From Gammaproteobacteria bacterium (GTDB taxonomy: Bacteria; Pseudomonadota; Gammaproteobacteria; Chromatiales; Chromatiaceae), in the NCBI GenBank assembly GCA_011390365.1, contig JAABSM010000002.1:43089-107088 (forward strand): DNA of 64,000 nt. The letters are read 5' to 3'. The translations under genes and the position numbers were made by a program. Position 1 is the first letter of the stretch; each line of letters opens with the position of its first letter. The notes under the pieces were generated by a model. It had not been told where the DNA came from. It worked only from the letters and a program-made list of their open reading frames with translations, and did no database searches. Shown here in pieces: positions 57,187 to 64,000 of this stretch.

Positions 57187-58427
57187 TTCCGCGACAACAG
57201 GCATCGCCGCGGGGGCGTCGTGTTCTGCTCGGGATAAGCGGGGGTATCGCCGCCTACAAGAGCGCCGAACTGGTGCGCCTGCTGGTCAGGGCTGGCGCCC
57301 AGGTTCAGGTGGTGATGACCGATGCCGCTACCCGCTTCGTCGCCCCGCTCACCTTCCAGGCCCTTAGTGGAAGGCCGGTGCGATTGGGCTTGTTCGAGGC
57401 CGCCGACGAGGCGGCCATGGGGCACATCGACCTGGCGCGCTGGGCCGACGCCATCCTGATCGCCCCCGCCAGCGCCGATTTTCTCGCCCGCCTGCGCGCG
57501 GGGCTCGCCGATGACCTGTTGAGTACCCTCTGTCTCGCCGCCGACGCCCCCGTGATCGTCGCCCCGGCCATGAATCAGGCGATGTGGCGGGCGGCGGCGA
57601 CCCAGGACAACCTGCGCGTGCTGCGGGAGAGGGGGGTGCGCGTCTGGGGGCCGGCGGAGGGGGTGCAGGCCTGTGGCGAGAGCGGTCCGGGGCGAATGCT
57701 GGAGCCTGAAGAGATTCTGCGCGCGCTGAACGGGGCGCTCGACGTGGCGGGTGACGCGCGCCAGGCGCCCCTTGCCGGTGTTGACGTATTGCTCACCGCC
57801 GGCCCCACCTGGGAGGCGATCGATCCGGTCCGCTTCATTGGCAATCGGAGCTCCGGCAAGATGGGCTTCGCGCTGGCGCGCGCCGCCAGGGCAGCGGGCG
57901 CGAGGGTGCTGCTGGTGAGCGGGCCGGTCACCCTGGAGACGCCGCCGGGTGTCGAGCGGATCAGCGTCGAGAGCGCCCGGGAGATGCATCGCAGCGTGAT
58001 GCGGCATGCACCGGGCTGCGACATCTTCATCGGCGCGGCGGCGGTGGCCGATTTCCGGCCCGCCCAGGTCGCCAGCGAGAAGCTCAAGAAGGGCGATAGC
58101 GGGTCCATGGAGTTGGCGCTGGTACGCAATCCGGATGTGCTGGCATCCGTCGCCGCCTTGCCAGAGCCGCCGTTCACGGTAGGTTTCGCCGCCGAGACCC
58201 AGGACCTCAGGGCGAACGCGCTGGAAAAACTGCGTCGCAAGGGGGTGGACATCATCCTTGCCAACCAGGTCGGCGGCGAGGAGGGGGGCTTTGATCGCGA
58301 CCACAACGCGGTTATCCTGCTCACGGCGGACGAAGAGCGCAGCTTCGCTCTGCAAGAGAAGGGGCGGCTCGCCCGCGCCATCATCGCCGCGCTAGCGGAA
58401 CGCTATCGGGCAAGGAGGACAACATGA
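57183..58427 (+). CDS. coaBC: phosphopantothenoylcysteine decarboxylase/synthetase
   Basis: A 414-residue bifunctional enzyme for coenzyme A synthesis. CoaC half: [20 protein letters not shown], the active-site His in [20 protein letters not shown] and [10 protein letters not shown]. CoaB half: [26 protein letters not shown] and VADFRP. The frame starts at TTG 57183 overlapping the methyltransferase stop; no ATG or GTG start closer to the conserved region exists. It is followed by dut with a four-base overlap. Confidence 0.95.
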   Translation: MIPRQQASPRGRRVLLGISGGIAAYKSAELVRLLVRAGAQVQVVMTDAATRFVAPLTFQALSGRPVRLGLFEAADEAAMGHIDLARWADAILIAPASADFLARLRAGLADDLLSTLCLAADAPVIVAPAMNQAMWRAAATQDNLRVLRERGVRVWGPAEGVQACGESGPGRMLEPEEILRALNGALDVAGDARQAPLAGVDVLLTAGPTWEAIDPVRFIGNRSSGKMGFALARAARAAGARVLLVSGPVTLETPPGVERISVESAREMHRSVMRHAPGCDIFIGAAAVADFRPAQVASEKLKKGDSGSMELALVRNPDVLASVAALPEPPFTVGFAAETQDLRANALEKLRRKGVDIILANQVGGEEGGFDRDHNAVILLTADEERSFALQEKGRLARAIIAALAERYRARRTT

Positions 58428-58879
58428 AGGAGATCGAGCTCAAGATACTGGATCCCCGCATCGGCGACGCCTTTCCCCTGCCGCAATACGCCACCGAAGG
58501 TTCGGCGGGACTCGATCTGCGGGCGATGCTGGCGGCCCCCCTCAAGCTCGCGCCCGGGGCCGTCGAGCTGATCCCCACCGGGATCGCCATCCATATCGCC
58601 GACCCGCACATGGCGGCGATGATCCTGCCCCGTTCCGGCCTGGGCCACAAGCACGGCATCGTACTCGGGAACCTGGTGGGACTCATCGACTCCGATTACC
58701 AGGGACAGCTCTTCGTATCCTGCTGGAACCGGGGACATGCCCCGTTCAGCATTGAAGTCGGGGAGCGCATCGCCCAGCTGGTCGTGGCGCCGGTGATTCG
58801 CGCCCGATTCCGCACCGTCGAAGAGTTTGGCGCGAGCCAGCGGGGCGAGGGGGGGTTCGGTCATTCGGGAAGACGTTGA
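58424..58879 (+). CDS. dut: dUTP diphosphatase
   Basis: A 151-residue trimeric enzyme that hydrolyses dUTP, preventing uracil misincorporation. Motifs: [41 protein letters not shown] and the flexible C-terminal [15 protein letters not shown] 58424 overlaps coaBC (ATGA). Standard gammaproteobacterial coaBC-dut-algC-argB order. Confidence 0.96.
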   Translation: MKEIELKILDPRIGDAFPLPQYATEGSAGLDLRAMLAAPLKLAPGAVELIPTGIAIHIADPHMAAMILPRSGLGHKHGIVLGNLVGLIDSDYQGQLFVSCWNRGHAPFSIEVGERIAQLVVAPVIRARFRTVEEFGASQRGEGGFGHSGRR

Positions 58880-58886
58880 CGCGTCG

Positions 58887-58910
58887 GGTAAAAAAGGATA
58901 GTTTTTTACC
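58887..58910 (+). terminator. possible terminator after dut
   Basis: GGTAAAAAA (58887-58895) pairs with TTTTTTACC (58902-58910), the T-run forming part of the stem. It lies just past the dut stop and upstream of the algC-like gene. Confidence 0.45.
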
Positions 58911-59000
58911 GTTAATGAACGGTTTTCCGGGAGGCGGTTCGTCCCAGTATCGGCGGGACCAGGGCGAGCCTCCGTTTCTCAGGCAGGGTATACGATCAAC

Positions 59001-61595
59001 ATGGCCAAGAAAAAAGGTGAAGCGCCGCCCAGGAAAGGGGCGGGCAGCAGGCAACGCAAGAACAAGTCGGCGGAGGAGAAGGAGCCCTGTGCCAACCTGA
59101 CCTGCGGTGCGTTATGGGCCGCGACCTTGCAGAATATTCTGGTCACGGCGGGCGTATTCGTCGCCATTCTCTGGTTTTCCTTCGTCCTGATCGGTGCTGG
59201 ACAACGGGACCTCGATCAGCGTGAGATCCGCTCGGCGGCGACTATCCTGGCGGAAGGGGTCGCCTCCCGAGTATCCCTGTATCGGCAAAGCCTGGTGCAA
59301 CAGGCGGCGGCCGTCGGCGTGATCGGCCAGCTTGAGTCCGATGACCAGCAGGGGCTGGCGCGGAGCGAGGCATGGCTGCACGAGATGTTGCCGGGCAATC
59401 CGCGGGTCAGCATCCACCCCCCGGATGTGGATGCCATCGAGCGAGGTTCCGCGGGGGGCAATGTCGGCTTCGCGCTGCTCGAGATGCTGCGCGCGGCGCT
59501 CAACAACCAGCGGGTACCGGTCGAGGTGCACGCCAGCGAGGGCGGCGCGCGCGAGGTCATGTTCGTCGAACCGCTGGTCGATGGGGATGGGGAAGTGGCG
59601 GGGTTGCTGCATGCCGCCTTTCCCGCGGCATTCCTCGAATCCATGATCAAGGGATTGGCCGGCGGGCGCAACATCTCCTTGCGCCAGACCACGGAGGGCG
59701 GCGGCTGGGAGCTCTACTCGACAGGCGCGGCGGCCGACATGAAGGGTTTCGTAGCCGTTCCCGGCAGCATCTGGGAGCTAGGCTACGCCGCTGGGGAGGG
59801 CGCCGCCGCCATCCCGACAACCCTGACCGCCCTGCATGGGGGCGGGCTGGCCATCATCGTCGTCATGATGCTGATCAATCTCAAGCGGATTCGGGTCAAG
59901 CTGGCGAGTGATCTGACCGAGCTCAAATCCACCATCAACGAGATGCTCGGCAAGGGCGGCACCCAGACCCGCAAGTTGCGCATGCGCGAATTGCAGGGAT
60001 TGATGGAGTGGTTCGTCAAGAGCGCCTACGTGATCCCGGGTGAAGCCCCCGTCAGCCGCGGTAGCGCCAAGATCACGGCGAAGCGCCAGCCGCCGCCCGC
60101 TTCGCCGGCGAAGGAGGGCAGGCAAGGCGCTCAGAAACCGCAACCCAATTTCGCTTCCCAGCCGACGGAGGGAATACTGGTTGAGGAGGTCGCGGGCGAA
60201 GAAGAGGCGGCGCAACCCTCCGTTGAACTGCCGGCGGGCATCATCGGCGGCTACGACATCCGCGGCAGGATCGGCGACGAACTCGGGCGCGAGGCCCTCT
60301 TCGAACTGGGGCGGGCCATCGGCAGCGAATCGATGCACAAACATCAGGATACGGTCATCATCGCCAACGACGGGCGGGCGGGAAGCCAGGAGCTGGTGGA
60401 GGCCCTGCACAGGGGGGTGATGGGCAGCGGTTGCAATCTGGTGGATATCGGTGTCGCCACCACGCCGATGCTCTATTTCGCCACCCACTACCTCGCCAGC
60501 AACTCCGGGGTGATGCTCACCGGCAGCGATACCGAGGCGGATGTGGCGTGCCTCAAGGTGCACATCAACGGCAAGGTCCTCTCGCAAGCGGCGCTGGAGA
60601 AGCTGCGCCAGCGGGTGCTGGTCGGCGACCTGATGGAGGGGGAGGGGCAAATGGTCGCCCAGGAACTGACGGCGGACTACCACGAGCGAATCGTCGACGA
60701 TGTCCAGATCGCCCGCCCCCTGCATGTGGTGATCGACGCCGGCAACGGCGTCGCCGGCGCCATTGCCCCGGCGCTGTTTCGTCAGCTCGGTTGCGAGGTC
60801 ACCGAGCTCTATTGTGACCTCGACGGGACATTTCCCAATCACCCGCCGGACCCCAGCGATCCCCTCAATCTGACGCCGTTGGTGAACAAGGTACGCGAGG
60901 TCGGCGCGGATATCGGCTTCGCCTTCGACGGCGACGGGGACCGACTCGGCATTGTCGACTCCTCGGGCAAGATCATCTGGCCGGATCGCGTGCTGATACT
61001 GCTGGCCAGGGATGTCCTGGCCCGCCAGCCGGGCGCGGATGTGGTCTACGACGTCAAGTCGACCCGCCATCTCGCCACCGAGGTGCTCAATGCCGGCGGC
61101 CGCCCGGTGATGTGGAAGAGCGGCCACTCCCTGATCGCCGAAATGATGAAGCAGAGCGACGCCCTGCTCGGCGGTGAATTCAGCGGACACCTCTTCTTCA
61201 AGGAGCGCTGGTACGGCTTTGATGACGCCATCTATGCGGCGGCGCGTCTGGTCGAGGTGCTCTCGCTTGAGGGACGCTCCAGCGCCGAGGTCTTTCAAGA
61301 GGTGCCGGAGGATTTCTCTACCCCGGAACTGGTGGCGACCACCCCCCAGGGGGTTAATGACAAGCTGATGCAGATGTTCAGCAAGCGCGCCAAGATCCCC
61401 GACGCCAAACTGGTTACCGTCGACGGCGTGCGCGCCGAGTTCGAGGACGGCTGGGGGCTGGTACGCTCCTCCAACGTCACCCCGGCCCTCAAGTTTCGTT
61501 TCGAAGCCAGCACCGAAGAGGCCCTGGCCCGAATCCAGGGTCTCTTTCGCGAGCAGGTAAAGGGCGTCGCCCCCGATGTGGAATTGCCGTTTTGA
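59001..61595 (+). CDS. algC: AlgC-like phosphohexomutase with membrane sensor-like N-terminus and altered active-site loop
   Basis: An 864-residue protein. The N-terminal part has two membrane helices (LQNILVTAGVFVAILWFSFV near 35-57; GGGLAIIVVMMLINL near 278-294) flanking a periplasmic domain, as in long AlgC forms. From about residue 410 the phosphomannomutase/phosphoglucomutase domains follow: YDIRGRIGDELG, the metal loop FDGDGDRLG, sugar loop GEFSGHLFF and phosphate loop RSSNVTP are intact. In the active-site loop, however, the usual TGSHNPPDYNGFK reads TGSDTEADVACLK: the Ser and Lys remain but the His-Asn-Pro set is lost. Activity is therefore doubtful. It lies between dut and argB as in Pseudomonas. 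Confidence 0.9.
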   Translation: MAKKKGEAPPRKGAGSRQRKNKSAEEKEPCANLTCGALWAATLQNILVTAGVFVAILWFSFVLIGAGQRDLDQREIRSAATILAEGVASRVSLYRQSLVQQAAAVGVIGQLESDDQQGLARSEAWLHEMLPGNPRVSIHPPDVDAIERGSAGGNVGFALLEMLRAALNNQRVPVEVHASEGGAREVMFVEPLVDGDGEVAGLLHAAFPAAFLESMIKGLAGGRNISLRQTTEGGGWELYSTGAAADMKGFVAVPGSIWELGYAAGEGAAAIPTTLTALHGGGLAIIVVMMLINLKRIRVKLASDLTELKSTINEMLGKGGTQTRKLRMRELQGLMEWFVKSAYVIPGEAPVSRGSAKITAKRQPPPASPAKEGRQGAQKPQPNFASQPTEGILVEEVAGEEEAAQPSVELPAGIIGGYDIRGRIGDELGREALFELGRAIGSESMHKHQDTVIIANDGRAGSQELVEALHRGVMGSGCNLVDIGVATTPMLYFATHYLASNSGVMLTGSDTEADVACLKVHINGKVLSQAALEKLRQRVLVGDLMEGEGQMVAQELTADYHERIVDDVQIARPLHVVIDAGNGVAGAIAPALFRQLGCEVTELYCDLDGTFPNHPPDPSDPLNLTPLVNKVREVGADIGFAFDGDGDRLGIVDSSGKIIWPDRVLILLARDVLARQPGADVVYDVKSTRHLATEVLNAGGRPVMWKSGHSLIAEMMKQSDALLGGEFSGHLFFKERWYGFDDAIYAAARLVEVLSLEGRSSAEVFQEVPEDFSTPELVATTPQGVNDKLMQMFSKRAKIPDAKLVTVDGVRAEFEDGWGLVRSSNVTPALKFRFEASTEEALARIQGLFREQVKGVAPDVELPF

Positions 61596-61654
61596 CGGCT
61601 GGTACAGCCGCGTATAAGTTGTCCGTGGATGCTCAGGCCAGCAAGAATCTCTCG

Positions 61655-61705
61655 CACAGGCACGGAGCACACGGAGAAATCCTCCTCCGTGATCTCCGTG
61701 TCTCA
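61655..61705. repeat. CACGGAG-type hairpin between algC and argB
   Basis: ACACGGAGA (61669-61677) and TCTCCGTGT (61693-61701) form a 9-bp stem with a 15-base loop, next to another CACGGAG. The same words occur at 41504-41520 and 41999-42009. It resembles the short dispersed CACGGAG elements known from many environmental genomes. Confidence 0.7.
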
Positions 61706-61771
61706 GTGAGCGATCTCATGAAATCTCTGGCGTGGCTGTACTCGAGCGTCTGGCGGTCTGGTTCGGTTTGA

Positions 61772-62704
<933 letters not shown>

Positions 62705-63140
62705 GTAACGCTTCGTTAGCAAGTCGTAGCGGAAGAAAGAGACCTGGCCGCGGAACGGGTGTTGCATACCCGTCCCGTACAGCGCTCCCGCCGGCTGAAG
62801 GCTTACCTACCGTTTCGATCGAAGGGTTCCCTCCCCCGGCGGAGCCTGCCGTAAAAGCCCCTCTCCCCGAGGGAGAGGGGTTGGGGTGAGGGCTCAAATG
62901 CTTGAAAATACTCCAGTGCAAGAATTCGCTACCTGCCCCAATCAACCTTTTGCGACAGCCTCCGCCGGGGGAGGGTCAGGGAAGGGGGGGCTGGTGTCGG
63001 CGGGATGGTCCGAACCCCCTGCCAATGCCCAATACCCTCCCCCCAACCCCCTCCCGGCGGGAGGGGGAGTGTTTATAACGGCGGGACGGGTGTGCAACAC
63101 CCGTCCTGTACAGGCGAACGAGACGATGGCCAAGGCCGGG
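62705..63140. repeat. repeat-rich convergent spacer
   Basis: 436 bp between argB and lspA with no supported gene. It holds ACGGGT-type hairpins at 62752-62774 and, perfect with 10-bp arms around GCA, at 63084-63106, both followed by GTACAG or its like; a 16-bp perfect inverted repeat CCCTCCCCCGGCGGAG at 62829-62844 and 62960-62975; and the GAGAGGG hairpin at 62858-62880. It appears to be a pile-up of short non-coding elements. Confidence 0.8.
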
Positions 63141-63680
63141 CTACCCATGGCTCGGGGTATCGCCACCGCCGCCGTCGGCGCCATTTTTCTCGTCATCCCG
63201 GCAACGCCGCGGCTCCAGCAGCAGCGCGTCATACAGCAGCAGCGCCACCCCCAGAAAGATAGCCGAATCGGCGAGATTGAATGCCGGCCAGTGCCACCGC
63301 TGATAGTAGAAGTCGAGAAAATCGATGACATGCCCGTAGAGCAGGCGATCGATCAGATTGCCGACGGCGCCGCCGACGATCAGCGACAACCCCGCCGCCA
63401 GCACCCCCTCGCGGGCGCTCAGGCGCAACAGCCAGATGATCAGGACCACGCTGACCGCCAACGCCAGCAATACAAAGAACCAGCGCTGCCACCCCCCCTG
63501 ATCGGCGAGAAAGCTGAACGCCGCGCCCGGATTGTAGACCAGGGTCAGGTTGAAGCCGGGAAAGACTGGAACTGGCTCATGGTAACGCAGGTACTGGTCC
63601 GCGGCCATCTTGGTCACCTGATCCAGGGTCAGGACGACCAGGCTCAGCCATAGCCAGCGTTTCTGGGGCATGGGTTTCAT
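63141..63680 (-). CDS. lspA: lipoprotein signal peptidase
   Basis: A 179-residue inner-membrane aspartyl protease cutting lipoprotein signal peptides. Four helices; the conserved LTLDQVTKMAADQYL start, VYNPGAAFSFL, and the two catalytic-Asp regions GAVGNLIDRLLYGHVIDFLDF and FNLADSAIFLGV are intact. The C-terminal tail (RRCRDDEKNGADGGGG) is extended and polar. ileS, normally upstream, is not seen in the remaining 320 bp. Confidence 0.96.
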   Translation of the reverse strand: MKPMPQKRWLWLSLVVLTLDQVTKMAADQYLRYHEPVPVFPGFNLTLVYNPGAAFSFLADQGGWQRWFFVLLALAVSVVLIIWLLRLSAREGVLAAGLSLIVGGAVGNLIDRLLYGHVIDFLDFYYQRWHWPAFNLADSAIFLGVALLLYDALLLEPRRCRDDEKNGADGGGGDTPSHG

Positions 63681-64000
63681 GAGAGGATTATATCAGTCAT
63701 CGCAGGCAGGATGTGAATCGCTCTTTTCTCTGTTTATTACGATCTTGGTCGGCTCGGACTGTTGCAAGATAGGGCTGCTTGTTCTGTGACGGGTTATTGA
63801 AGGCAGTTGTTGTGGAACAGGCGATTAGTGATCATTGATTGCTGCCCCTTGTAGTCTAAATGCATTCAGGTTGTAGAAAAGTTCACCTAAACTGTGTTCG
63901 TTATGAATCCAGGATTATCGCTTGCCAGAATCCGGCTTGTGTTGATTGGAGGTGATTGATATATTTCCCCTGGTTATTCTTGGGTGACCGATTGGAAAAA
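63681..64000. other. low-GC upstream region of lspA
   Basis: 320 bp, noticeably richer in A/T than the rest of the window. No open frame with domain or codon bias is visible on either strand. It should hold the lspA promoter. The usual ileS-lspA arrangement is broken here, or ileS lies further out. Confidence 0.4.

Overview
This window is a GC-rich chromosomal segment of a gammaproteobacterium. The inference rests on a Pseudomonas-type pil-chp chemosensory cluster, the atpIBEFHAGDC order, a petABC-sspAB block and a coaBC-dut-algC-argB block. Two rhodaneses, an ArsR-type regulator with the cysteine spacing of persulfide sensors, a bc1 complex and an orphan TAXI protein fit a sulfur-oxidising lineage (Chromatiales or Sedimenticola-like), but no 16S rRNA or diagnostic sulfur-oxidation gene is present, so the genus cannot be stated.

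Layout. 1-1.7 kb: 5' part of uppP, a degenerate HMA-like mini-ORF pair and a lysozyme-fold lipoprotein. 2-3.1 kb: a small exported protein and a periplasmic rhodanese. 3.2-15 kb: pilG-pilH-pilI-pilJ-chpA-chpC, the twitching/surface-sensing phosphorelay, with a 2532-residue ChpA and no pilK or chpB. 15-19.7 kb (minus): an unusual TAXI / TPR-secretin lipoprotein / pentapeptide-repeat set followed by rsmE. 19.9-22.4 kb: CcoI-type copper ATPase. 22.6-29.6 kb: complete F1Fo ATP synthase operon with a good sigma-70 promoter. 29.6-32.7 kb: slyD, SqrR/BigR-like regulator, membrane rhodanese, secB, gpsA. 32.8-35.6 kb (minus): lipoprotein, acyl-CoA thioesterase, tRNA-Glu, tRNA-Ala, guaB. 35.8-40.7 kb: xseA and a periplasmic-sensor PAS-GGDEF-EAL protein. 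40.6-44.2 kb (minus): three glycosyltransferases, probably for LPS core or surface glycan.

44.2-45.1 kb is the most mobile-looking part: a toxin-antitoxin pair bounded by perfect 22-bp inverted repeats and by two copies of a ~117-bp hairpin-rich repeat, with an in-frame TAG in the toxin. It ends 13 bp beyond the stop codon of an oligopeptide-type ABC permease whose usual second permease and ATPases are missing. 45.1-50.1 kb (minus) holds this permease, its binding protein, a coiled-coil/HhH membrane protein and a BON/OmpA-like protein. 50.5-52.1 kb: a catalytically degenerate EAL protein paired with a tandem hemerythrin. 52.4-56.1 kb: petABC and sspAB. 56.4-62.7 kb: methyltransferase, coaBC, dut, an AlgC-like protein with an altered active-site loop, argB. 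62.7-63.1 kb: repeat-rich spacer. 63.1-63.7 kb (minus): lspA.

Strongest candidates for something undescribed: the TAXI/TPR-secretin/pentapeptide operon, the degenerate EAL plus double-hemerythrin pair, the AlgC homologue with a rewritten active-site loop, and the inverted-repeat-bounded toxin-antitoxin cassette. All are inferences from sequence reading alone; no database search was run.
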